Assembly (NCBI RefSeq): GCF_003856975.1
Contig: NZ_CP033107.1
Location: forward strand, 1,550,001-1,614,000
Reading direction: 5' to 3'
Source of the DNA: Plantibacter sp. PA-3-X8
GTDB lineage: Bacteria; Actinomycetota; Actinomycetes; Actinomycetales; Microbacteriaceae
Length of the DNA stretch: 64,000 nucleotides
The first letter of the stretch is position 1. Each line of letters opens with the position of its first letter. The notes beneath the pieces were generated by a model. That model was not told where the DNA came from and searched no databases. It saw only the letters and a list, made by a program, of their open reading frames with translations. This document shows, piece by piece, positions 55,235-63,342 of the stretch. Position numbers and translations under genes: made by a program.

Positions 55235-55259
55235 TTTGTGAGACGGATTTCCTCACAAA
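55235..55259. promoter_or_regulatory. Candidate GntR operator in the divergent amine-cluster promoter
   Basis: TTTGTGAG (55235-55242) and CTCACAAA (55252-55259) form a perfect 8-bp inverted pair with a 9-nt spacer, in the 239-bp gap between the ligase operon and the permease gene. Confidence 0.65.
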
Positions 55260-55362
55260 GGTATGTACACGCGACCATTGCAGGTCCTAGAGTCGGGCCA
55301 ACCGAATCTGAGGACGTTGTGCGAGCCCGACGAGCGCGCAACCCGAGCGACAGGACGCATCG

Positions 55363-56919
55363 ATGGCTGACGACACGCGCAAGATCTCCGGGGTGACCTA
55401 CACCGCGGCCGGCGAGGGGTACTTCGAGAAACGCAGCTTGAAGCGGTCCGCCGGGGTGTGGGGCCTCTGGGGCCTCGCCGTCGCGGCGGTCATCTCCGGC
55501 GACTTCTCCGGCTGGAACTTCGGCATCGACTTCGCCGGGTTCGGCGGCATGCTCATCGCCTTCGTCATCCTCGTCGCGATGTACTACGGCATGATCTTCT
55601 CGATCGGGGAGATGGCCGCGGCGATGCCGCACACCGGCGGGGCCTACTCGTTCGCGAGAGCGGCGATGGGTCCGCTCGGCGGGTTCGTGACCGGCCTCGC
55701 GGAGACCATCGAGTACGTCGCGACCACGGCCGTGATCGTGTACTTCTCGGCCTCCTACGCCGACGCCATCACGAGCGAGCTGCTCGGGTTCTCCATGCCG
55801 TCGCCCGTGTGGTGGGCGATCCTGTACGTCGCGTTCATCGCGCTGAACTCCGCCGGCGCCAGCATCTCCTTCCGCTTCGCGATCGTCGTCTCGATCATCT
55901 CCATCGGCATCCTGCTCGTGTTCTCCGCGATGGCGATCTTCTCCGGCCAGTTCGCCTGGGCCAACCTGTTCGACATCGCCCCCGACGCGGGCCAGACCGA
56001 GTTCCTGCCGCACGGCGTCCTCCCCATCCTGTTCGCCCTGCCCTTCGCGATGTGGTTCTTCCTCGGCATCGAGGAGCTGCCGCTCGCGGCGGAGGAGTCC
56101 CACAACCCGGTGCGCGACATCCCGAAGGCCGGGTTCTGGGCTCGTGGAACCCTGATCGTCACCGGTCTGCTCGTGCTGTTCCTCAACACCGGTGTGATCG
56201 GTGCGGAGGCGACGGGTACGGCGGGCGAGCCCCTGCTCGACGGCTTCCGGGCCATCGTCGGCGACGGTGCGGCGGCGGTCCTCGCCCTCTTCGCCCTCAT
56301 CGGGCTCCTCGCCTCGCTGCAGGGCATCATGTTCGCCTACGGTCGCAACATGTACTCGCTGTCCCGCGCCGGGTACTACCCGCGGTTCCTCTCCCTCACC
56401 GGCAAGCGGCAGACGCCGTGGGTGGCCCTCGTGGCCGGGGCGATCATCGGGTTCATCGCGTTGCTCATCGTCGACGCGGCCGGCGGATCGGGCGGCGTCG
56501 CCGGGGCGATCGTGCTGAACATCGCGGTCTGGGGTGCGGTGCTCGCGTACCTCATGCAGATGATCGCGTTCCTGCTGCTCCGGAAGAAGTTCCCGAACGC
56601 CAAGCGGCCCTACCGCAGCCCCTGGGGTGTGCCGGGGGCGGTCATCGCGGCCGTCATCGCCGCGCTCATCTTCGTCGGCTTCCTGCTCAACCCGACGTTC
56701 CTCCCGGCGATCATCGCGATCGTCGTCGTGTACGTCGTCATGCTGGTCGCCTTCGCCGTCTGGGGTCGCCACCGGCTCGTCATGTCGCCGGAGGAGGAGT
56801 ACGCGGTCTCGGGCGGCCTGCACGGAGACCCGGAGACGGACGGCTACGGCGGCGCGACCGAGGCGGAGCTGCTCGCAGCCGATCGTCCCGAGGACCCGGG
56901 CTCCGGCACCGCGCGTTGA
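55363..56919 (+). CDS. APC-family permease, ethanolamine permease-like
   Basis: 518 aa, twelve membrane spans. After a short cytoplasmic lead (TYTAAGEGYFEKRSLKRSAGVWGLWGLAVAAVISGDFSGWNFG) it follows the Eat/EutP-like APC branch, with MAAAMPHTGGAYSFARAAMGPLGGFVTGLAETIEYV and FLGIEELPLAAEESHNPVRDIPKA. Such permeases import ethanolamine or related amines and amino acids. Divergent from the gamma-glutamyl ligase operon with a shared inverted repeat, so it should supply that pathway's substrate. Acidic C-terminal tail of about 40 residues. A two-part hairpin follows the stop. Confidence 0.9.
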   Translation: MADDTRKISGVTYTAAGEGYFEKRSLKRSAGVWGLWGLAVAAVISGDFSGWNFGIDFAGFGGMLIAFVILVAMYYGMIFSIGEMAAAMPHTGGAYSFARAAMGPLGGFVTGLAETIEYVATTAVIVYFSASYADAITSELLGFSMPSPVWWAILYVAFIALNSAGASISFRFAIVVSIISIGILLVFSAMAIFSGQFAWANLFDIAPDAGQTEFLPHGVLPILFALPFAMWFFLGIEELPLAAEESHNPVRDIPKAGFWARGTLIVTGLLVLFLNTGVIGAEATGTAGEPLLDGFRAIVGDGAAAVLALFALIGLLASLQGIMFAYGRNMYSLSRAGYYPRFLSLTGKRQTPWVALVAGAIIGFIALLIVDAAGGSGGVAGAIVLNIAVWGAVLAYLMQMIAFLLLRKKFPNAKRPYRSPWGVPGAVIAAVIAALIFVGFLLNPTFLPAIIAIVVVYVVMLVAFAVWGRHRLVMSPEEEYAVSGGLHGDPETDGYGGATEAELLAADRPEDPGSGTAR

Positions 56920-56935
56920 CCCCCGGACGCAGCCG

Positions 56936-57017
56936 CCCCGACGCAGGACGTGGCGGTGTGGCGTCCCCGAGCCCCGGCGAGTCGTGCCCGACACGCCGGG
57001 GCTCTCCTGCGTCGGGG
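56936..57017 (+). terminator. Two-tier hairpin terminator after the permease gene
   Basis: Outer perfect 13-bp pair (56936-56948 with 57005-57017) enclosing a perfect 11-bp pair (56969-56979 with 56994-57004). Confidence 0.75.
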
Positions 57018-57080
57018 ATGCGGACCGCCCCCATCCGGGCGACTGCGGCGATGGGGGTCACAGCTTGTAGACTCGTCGAC

Positions 57081-57629
57081 GTGACGGACGCACGAGCTCA
57101 GCTCATTGACCACATCTCGGCGGAAGCCGTGTTCCACGGTGACTTCACCCTGACGAGCGGCAAGAAAGCGACGTACTACGTCGACCTCCGCAAGGTGAGC
57201 CTCGACCACCGCGTCGCGCCCCTCATCGGGCAGGTCATGATCGACCTCATCGCAGACGTCCCCGACGTCTTCGCGGTCGGTGGCCTCACCATGGGTGCCG
57301 ACCCGGTGGCCGCCGCGATCCTGCACCAGGGTGCCGCGCGCGGACTCACCTACGACGCGTTCGTCGTCCGCAAGGAGCCGAAGGACCACGGCCGCGGCAA
57401 GCAGGTCGAGGGCCCCGACCTCCAGGGCAAGCGCGTGATCGTGCTGGAGGACACCTCGACCACCGGTGGGTCACCGCTCAAGGCGGCCGAAGCGCTCGAG
57501 AAGGTCGGAGCCGAGGTGGTCGCCGTCGCCGTCGTCGTCGACCGCGCGACCGGCGCCCGCGAGATCATCGAGGCCGCGGGCTACCAGTACCTGGCCGCGA
57601 TCGGCCTGGAAGACCTGGGACTCGTCTGA
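57081..57629 (+). CDS. pyrE: Orotate phosphoribosyltransferase
   Basis: 182 aa from GTG at 57081. TAGACT (57068-57073) lies 7 nt upstream, so the message is probably leaderless. PRPP-binding motif VIVLEDTSTTGGSPL, FTLTSGKKATYYVDLRK at the orotate side, and the flexible loop RKEPKDHGRGKQVEG. It forms orotidine 5'-phosphate in pyrimidine synthesis. It is not with other pyr genes; instead its stop codon overlaps the start of a very large disordered membrane protein. Confidence 0.94.
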   Translation: MTDARAQLIDHISAEAVFHGDFTLTSGKKATYYVDLRKVSLDHRVAPLIGQVMIDLIADVPDVFAVGGLTMGADPVAAAILHQGAARGLTYDAFVVRKEPKDHGRGKQVEGPDLQGKRVIVLEDTSTTGGSPLKAAEALEKVGAEVVAVAVVVDRATGAREIIEAAGYQYLAAIGLEDLGLV

Positions 57630-60600
57630 TGTCCGGCGACGGAACCGGACGCGGCGGGGCCGGGCTGCCGGACGAACCCGCGGACGGAACCGACTGGCTG
57701 CTCTCGCAGCTCGACGCCGACGACACGGAGGCGATCGAGACGCAGCCCGACACCGACGCGGTCGACGAGCAGCCGTCGGCAGCCGTCGCTCCGGTGCCCG
57801 TCGACGACGACGACGACCGGACGCGTGTCCTCCCGGTCGTCGGCGACGCCGCTGCCCAGCCCGCTGCTTCGCCGGTGACCGCGCCGGTCCGGGCCGAGCC
57901 CCAGTGGTCCGCGCCCTCCGCGCCCTCCGTGCCGGATGCGCCCGCGACCCCGACGGCCGCTGAGCCGACGCCGGCTCCGGTCGAGCCGCTGCCCGCTCCC
58001 GTCGAGCAGACGCCCGTTGCCGCCGAGCAGGCCCCCGCCGCCCCGGCCGCCGCTCCCGGTGAGTTCGCGAGCGAGGCCGAACTCCTGGCCTGGTGGCAGA
58101 GCCAGGTACCGAACCCGGCCGACGACCCGACACCGGTCCCCGCACCGCAGACGCCGGATGCACCCAGCGCGGAGCCCGCCGCAACCGCCACGCCTGCAGC
58201 CCCGGCCGACCCGCTGCCCGAGGAAGCTCCTGCCCGGTCGGAGGGTCTGCGGCACCCGAACGCCCTCGAGCTCCCGGTCGTTCCACCGACCCCCGCCCCG
58301 GCATCGCCGGTGCCGCCCGCCCGCAACGAGCTGACGGTCGACACCGACTCCGTCCTCCAGCACGCGCCCGCCGGTACCTTCCGGCCCGCGCCAACGAACC
58401 CGGTCGTCCTGCCACCGGTCGACGACGAGCCCTGGAGCCTCGGTGGCAGCGACGACACCGACATCGCTCCAGTGGCCCCGGAGGACGTCTCGACGGCCGT
58501 CCTGCCCACGGCCCGGGCACTCGCAGCCGACGACCCGGCGGCCTGGGCCGCGGTCGAAGCGGAGGAGACCGCCGCGACGACCTCCACCGCGACGACCGCC
58601 GGCGGCACGCCCGCCGCACCGCTGCTGCCCACCGCCCCGCCGGTGACGCCGACGCCGCCCGCCGCGGACCACGATGTGCCGTCAGGCTCCGCGACGACGC
58701 CCGACACCGAGCTGGACGACGACGATCTCCCGGAGGGCTCCTGGAGTCTCTCCGAGACGTTCGGCGACGACGTCCTCGGTGGCGAGACCGTCGAGGTCCG
58801 TGACACGACGATCGATGCTTCGGCGCCCGCCGACTCAGGACTCGACGAAGCCCCGGACGACGAAGCAGCTACCGACGACGTCTGGACCGCCGAGCCGGCG
58901 ACTGCCGAAGCCTCCGCGCCGCGCACGGATCCGCTGGCCTGGTTGACGGAACCGTTCGGTGCGACGTTCGGCGCCGCGCCGGCGGCACCGGAGGAGCAGG
59001 CGTCCGAGGAACCGCACGCTGAGCCGGTCGACGAGGCGCCCCAGCAGCTCGATACCGCGGACGAGTCCGTCGCCGTCGCCGCCACCGATGAGGCGACGTC
59101 CCCGTCCGCGAGCGAGCCGGTCGAGCCGACCACCGACTCGGACCCCGAGCCCGCATCCGACGGCATCGTCGCCTCCGAACCGATCACCCCCGCGGCGCCG
59201 TTCCGCTGGGACACGGTCGCAGCGGCGTCGCCCGCGAGCGCAGCGGAGCCGACCTCACCAGCCGACGTCCCGTGGCCCGAGACGGTCCCCGACGTCGATG
59301 CCGAGCCGCTCGATGAGACGCGGCCGTTCGACAGCCTCGGCGGTCCGGGCTTCTCGGCCCTGGCGGGTGCCGCAGCCGCAGCAGCAGCGGTTCCTCCGGC
59401 GCCGACACCCGACGCCGACACGGACGCCGAGCCCGGCCGTGACGATGCGTCGGTCGACGACGACGCGACGGACGCCGCCGACGTCCCACCAGCCTTCGGC
59501 CCGCCGACTCCGAAGGCCGAGCGCTCCATCACGGAGCTCATCTCCCTCGACGGCGTGCAACCCGAGCCCACGGTCAGCCCCTTCGGCACCGCGCCATTCG
59601 TGTGGGACCTCGCGCCGAACGACGCCCTCGACCCGCTCGTGCACGCGGCTCCCACGACCCAGCCCATCCCGGTCCCGCCGGTGGAGTGGGAGGGCGCCGA
59701 GTCGTCAGCCGTGAGTGCGGAGTCCCCCTCGGAGCTCGCGCTCGAGGGCGAGGTGCCCGATGCCGCGTTCATCGCCGGCGACGTCCAGCCCTTCGCTCCG
59801 GGCCTCGCCGCCGTCACGCTCGGTCGCCCGCTCGTCGACGGACCCGGTGACGAGTTCGCCAGCTGGACCGACGACGCGACCGAGACCGACAGCTCCGCGC
59901 CGGACGCCGCACCGATCGTCCCCGCCGCGAACGACACGGTCGACCTCTTCCCGACGCTGTCGCTCGGCGGGTTCGACGCAGCCGTCGCGGCCGGTGGCCT
60001 CGCCGCCGCAGGGGCCGCAACCGCTGCGGGCGTCGCTTCCGGGCTCGGCTCGGGCGACGACACCGACGACACGGAGACCTCGGCCGACCTCGACGCCGAC
60101 TCCGCTCTCGAGACGGCACCGACCCCCGTCACCGATACTCCTGCTCCCGAGACCCCGGTGTTCGCCGTCGACCCGGAGGAGCTCGACGACGAGTTCGACG
60201 AGGAGATCGTCGAGTTCGACGCCGTCCCACTCGCTGCAGCGGGCGTCACACCGCTTCCGTCGTTCGTGCCGGACGGCGCAGTCGCCGACGGTGCGACCGA
60301 TCCCACCACGGATGCCGCCGCGTCGGATGCCCTGCTCGCTGACGAGGTCTCGATCGACCCTGAGCCGGTCGGCGAGCCCGAGCCGGTCAGCGAGGAGCTG
60401 CGGCTCGAGTCGCTGTTCGACCTCGGACCCGACACGGATGCGGTCCAGATCGCCTCGGCCGATGGCGCCGCGACTGACGGCGGGCCGGCTGCCACACCGC
60501 CCGCCGACACCGAGCAGGTCGACGACACGGCCACGGTCGCCCCGTCCGAGCCGTCCGAGCCGTCCGAGCCGTCCGATCAGCCAGACGCCACCGCCACGGC

Positions 60601-61312
60601 CGAGGCGGCCTCGGCACGGTCGCTTGCCGACGCCTTCGCCGCCGAGGGTGGGTGGTCGCTCCAGGCCGACGCGATCGCCGACCCTGATCTCCCGCTCGCC
60701 CCCATCCCGGGCCTCGTCGCCGCCGACGGTACCGATGTCGACGGCACGGACGCCGACGACGACACCGGCGGGTCACGACGAACCGGGGCCCACGCTGCCG
60801 GAGACGACGACGACGCTGCGGACACCTCCCCGGTGGCCGAGCCCGATGTCGCCTCGAACACCGCGCCCACACCCGTGATCCCCGCCTCGGTCTCCGTCTT
60901 CGGCGCACACGCCGCGGCCGTCCCCTCGCAGGGACCGGTCGCGAACGTGCCGCAGACGGCCCCGGCCGCGCTCCCCGGCGAGACGGTCGCGTTCCCGGAA
61001 CTCGACGGCGCGAGCGCGCTCACGACCCCGGCCGCGGCTGCGGGTATCGTCGGCGCCACCTTGCCGCCTCAGGCCACGCAGTCCGCTCCCGATCGCGATC
61101 TCCCCGAATACCGCGGAGAGCACGCGGATCAGGGCATCCCGAAGGCGCTGCTCTGGGCGGTCGTCGGCCTGGGTGCAGCGGTCCTGCTCCTGCTCGCGTT
61201 CTACTTCGGAACGCTCGTCGGTGCCGCGAACGCGGCCGGTGCGGCTGCCGACGCCACGATGCCGAGCGTGTCCGCAGGGTGGTCGATGGCCGGAGCCCCG
61301 GACACCGTCTGA
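57629..61312 (+). CDS. Giant acidic Ala/Pro/Asp-rich tail-anchored protein, function unknown
   Basis: 1,227 aa; its ATG overlaps the pyrE stop (TGATG). Almost wholly low-complexity: Ala, Pro, Asp, Glu, Thr, Val with no lysine-rich blocks and no recognised domain. Short aromatic islands recur in the disordered sea: DWLLSQLDADD at the start, LLAWWQSQVPNP, PWSLGGSDD, GSWSLSETFGDD, DPLAWLTEPFG, FRWDTVAAA, FVWDLAPND, GGWSLQADAI. Near the C-terminus IPKALLWAVVGLGAAVLLLLAF forms one membrane span, leaving a short outside tail. The layout is that of a membrane-tethered scaffold with repeated binding motifs. No homologue is known to me. Confidence 0.85.
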   Translation: MSGDGTGRGGAGLPDEPADGTDWLLSQLDADDTEAIETQPDTDAVDEQPSAAVAPVPVDDDDDRTRVLPVVGDAAAQPAASPVTAPVRAEPQWSAPSAPSVPDAPATPTAAEPTPAPVEPLPAPVEQTPVAAEQAPAAPAAAPGEFASEAELLAWWQSQVPNPADDPTPVPAPQTPDAPSAEPAATATPAAPADPLPEEAPARSEGLRHPNALELPVVPPTPAPASPVPPARNELTVDTDSVLQHAPAGTFRPAPTNPVVLPPVDDEPWSLGGSDDTDIAPVAPEDVSTAVLPTARALAADDPAAWAAVEAEETAATTSTATTAGGTPAAPLLPTAPPVTPTPPAADHDVPSGSATTPDTELDDDDLPEGSWSLSETFGDDVLGGETVEVRDTTIDASAPADSGLDEAPDDEAATDDVWTAEPATAEASAPRTDPLAWLTEPFGATFGAAPAAPEEQASEEPHAEPVDEAPQQLDTADESVAVAATDEATSPSASEPVEPTTDSDPEPASDGIVASEPITPAAPFRWDTVAAASPASAAEPTSPADVPWPETVPDVDAEPLDETRPFDSLGGPGFSALAGAAAAAAAVPPAPTPDADTDAEPGRDDASVDDDATDAADVPPAFGPPTPKAERSITELISLDGVQPEPTVSPFGTAPFVWDLAPNDALDPLVHAAPTTQPIPVPPVEWEGAESSAVSAESPSELALEGEVPDAAFIAGDVQPFAPGLAAVTLGRPLVDGPGDEFASWTDDATETDSSAPDAAPIVPAANDTVDLFPTLSLGGFDAAVAAGGLAAAGAATAAGVASGLGSGDDTDDTETSADLDADSALETAPTPVTDTPAPETPVFAVDPEELDDEFDEEIVEFDAVPLAAAGVTPLPSFVPDGAVADGATDPTTDAAASDALLADEVSIDPEPVGEPEPVSEELRLESLFDLGPDTDAVQIASADGAATDGGPAATPPADTEQVDDTATVAPSEPSEPSEPSDQPDATATAEAASARSLADAFAAEGGWSLQADAIADPDLPLAPIPGLVAADGTDVDGTDADDDTGGSRRTGAHAAGDDDDAADTSPVAEPDVASNTAPTPVIPASVSVFGAHAAAVPSQGPVANVPQTAPAALPGETVAFPELDGASALTTPAAAAGIVGATLPPQATQSAPDRDLPEYRGEHADQGIPKALLWAVVGLGAAVLLLLAFYFGTLVGAANAAGAAADATMPSVSAGWSMAGAPDTV

Positions 61313-61336
61313 CGACGCACCTGACGCCGACGCGGG

Positions 61337-62377
61337 TCAGGCGACGTCGATGACGGTCACGCCCGTCGAGCGGTCGCCGGACGCCAGGGCGGCGAGTGCT
61401 GCCGGTGCCTCGTCGAGGCCGATGCGGTGTTCGATGAGGTGCTGCGGGCGCAGCGCGCCGCTCGCGACGAGGTCGAGCAGCTCCGAGTAGTCGGACGCCG
61501 GCATGCCGTGGCTGCCGTGGAGCGACAGCTCCTGCGAGATGATGCGCGGCAGTGGGAGGGTCGGTTCGCTCGAGAACAGCCCGATCTGCACCTGACGGCC
61601 CATCGGTGCCAGCGCGAGGAGGCTGAGGCGCATCGTGGACTCGCGCCCGAGGGCTTCGACCGACACCTGCACGCCCGCCGGCGCGGCTTCGGCGATGCGA
61701 GCGAGGACGGCGGCCTCGTCGAGCCCGCTCGAGTCGATCGTGTGCGTGACGCCGATCGACGCCGCACGCGCCAGGGCAGAGGCGTCGATGTCGACGGCGA
61801 TGACCTCGGCACCGAGCGCGACGCCGATCATGGCCGCGCTCAGCCCCACGCCGCCGCAGCCGACGACGAGCAGGCGCTCCCCGCTGCGGAGCTCGGCGCG
61901 ATGGACGAGCCCGCGGAAGGCCGTCGCGAAGCGGCACCCGAGGAGGGCGGCGGCGCCGGCGTCGAGGGACTCGGGCACCGGGATGAGGTTGACGTCGGCG
62001 TCGTGCAGGGCGACGAGCTCCGCGTAGGACCCCCAGTGGGTGAAGCCCGGCTGCGTCTGGTTCGGGCAGACCTGCCCGTTCCCCGCGAGGCACTGGGCGC
62101 AGCGTCCGCACGCGCACACGAAGGGCACCGTGACGCGGTCGCCCACGCGGAACCGCTCGACGGCGGGGCCGACGGCGTGGATGCGCCCGACGAGTTCATG
62201 GCCGGGCACGTGGGGGAGGGCGATGCCGTCGTCGTGCCCGAGCCAGCCGTGCGCATCACTCCGGCAGAGCCCCGTGGTCTCCACCCGCACCACGACGCCG
62301 GCGTCGGACGGCACCGGATCCGGGACGTCGCGGACCTCGGGCTCGGCGGTGAACTGGTCGTAGACGACGGCGCGCAT
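61337..62377 (-). CDS. Zinc-dependent alcohol dehydrogenase
   Basis: 346 aa MDR enzyme with both zinc sites: catalytic Cys in TTGLCRSDAHGW and GHELVGRIHAVG, structural zinc CACGRCAQCLAGNGQVC; Rossmann loop GCGGVGLSAAMIGVALGAEVIAVDID with Asp after the second strand, favouring NAD. GAGGAC precedes the ATG at 62377. Oxidises a primary or secondary alcohol; substrate unknown. Converges with the giant protein gene; a small CCTGAC/GTCAGG stem covers both stop codons. Confidence 0.92.
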   Translation of the reverse strand: MRAVVYDQFTAEPEVRDVPDPVPSDAGVVVRVETTGLCRSDAHGWLGHDDGIALPHVPGHELVGRIHAVGPAVERFRVGDRVTVPFVCACGRCAQCLAGNGQVCPNQTQPGFTHWGSYAELVALHDADVNLIPVPESLDAGAAALLGCRFATAFRGLVHRAELRSGERLLVVGCGGVGLSAAMIGVALGAEVIAVDIDASALARAASIGVTHTIDSSGLDEAAVLARIAEAAPAGVQVSVEALGRESTMRLSLLALAPMGRQVQIGLFSSEPTLPLPRIISQELSLHGSHGMPASDYSELLDLVASGALRPQHLIEHRIGLDEAPAALAALASGDRSTGVTVIDVA

Positions 62378-62437
62378 GGAAGTCCTCGGTGCGTGGCGGG
62401 GCGGAGTGGATCGGTGTGGCTGGTGGTGGCGGGGGGC

Positions 62438-63235
62438 CTAGATCTCGACCTCGACGGGCTCGGTCTTCACGAGGTCGATGACGCCACTCAGGATCTCGTT
62501 CGGACGGAACGGGTAGCGGTTGATCTCGGCCTCGTCGCTGATGCCCGTGAGCACGAGGATCGTGTGGAGACCGGCCTCGATGCCCGCGACGATGTCGGTG
62601 TCCATGCGGTCGCCGATCATGCCGGTGTTCTCCGAGTGGGCGCCGATCTTGTTGAGCGCCGATCGGAACATCATCGGGTTCGGCTTGCCGACGACGTACG
62701 GCTCCATGCCGGTGGCCTTCGTGATGAGGGCCGCGATGGCGCCGGTCGCCGGAAGCGGGCCGTCCTTGCTCGGTCCGGTCGCGTCCGGGTTGGTCACGAT
62801 GAAGCGCGCGCCGCCGGCGATGAGACGGATCGCCTTCGTGATGGCCTCGAACGAGTAGTTGCGGGTCTCGCCGACGACCACGTAGTCGGGGTTCGTCTCC
62901 GTCATGGTGAAGCCGGCCTCGTGGATGGCCGTGGTGATCCCGGCCTCCCCGATGACGAACGCCGAGCCGCCCGGCTCCTGCTCGGCCAGGAAGGCGGCCG
63001 TCGCGAGTGCGGAAGTCCAGATGAACTCCTCGGGCACGTCGAGCCCGGAGGCACGCAGTCGGGCGCTCAGGTCGCGCGGGGTGAAGATCGAGTTGTTGGT
63101 GAGTACCAGGAAGGGCGTCCGCTGGTCCTGCCACTGCTGCAGGAGCGCAGCGGCACCAGGGAGGGCGTGGTTCTCATGGACGAGCACGCCGTCCATGTCG
63201 GTGAGCCAGCATTCGACCTCGTCGCGTCGTGACAT
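62438..63235 (-). CDS. HAD-IIA family hydrolase (NagD-like)
   Basis: 265 aa from the ATG at 63235, behind GGAGG with 5-nt spacing; the upstream in-frame extension to 63322 has no site. HAD motifs: DMDGVLV (Asp13, Asp15), VLTNNS, KPNPMMFRSAL (Lys) and IGDRMDTDIVAGIEAG. The NagD cap lies between motifs II and III. Family members dephosphorylate nucleoside monophosphates, sugar phosphates or p-nitrophenyl phosphate. It is divergent from the TrmH gene, 107 bp away. Confidence 0.93.
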   Translation of the reverse strand: MSRRDEVECWLTDMDGVLVHENHALPGAAALLQQWQDQRTPFLVLTNNSIFTPRDLSARLRASGLDVPEEFIWTSALATAAFLAEQEPGGSAFVIGEAGITTAIHEAGFTMTETNPDYVVVGETRNYSFEAITKAIRLIAGGARFIVTNPDATGPSKDGPLPATGAIAALITKATGMEPYVVGKPNPMMFRSALNKIGAHSENTGMIGDRMDTDIVAGIEAGLHTILVLTGISDEAEINRYPFRPNEILSGVIDLVKTEPVEVEI

Positions 63236-63342
63236 GCGTTCCTCCAGGTGCTCCGTGCGGGCTGCGCGAGCGCTGCGCCGCGGGGGTGGCGCGGCGTCGG
63301 GCCCGGACCTCCAGTGTGGCACGGCGCGGGTAGGGTTGGCTG

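Noticed and set aside
57565-60534. Minus-strand open frame of 989 codons, Ser/Ala-rich, opposite the giant protein gene
   Set aside because: It is the antisense shadow of a GC-rich, Ala/Asp/Pro-rich coding strand: no ribosome-binding site, no motifs, and composition mirrors the plus-strand codons.
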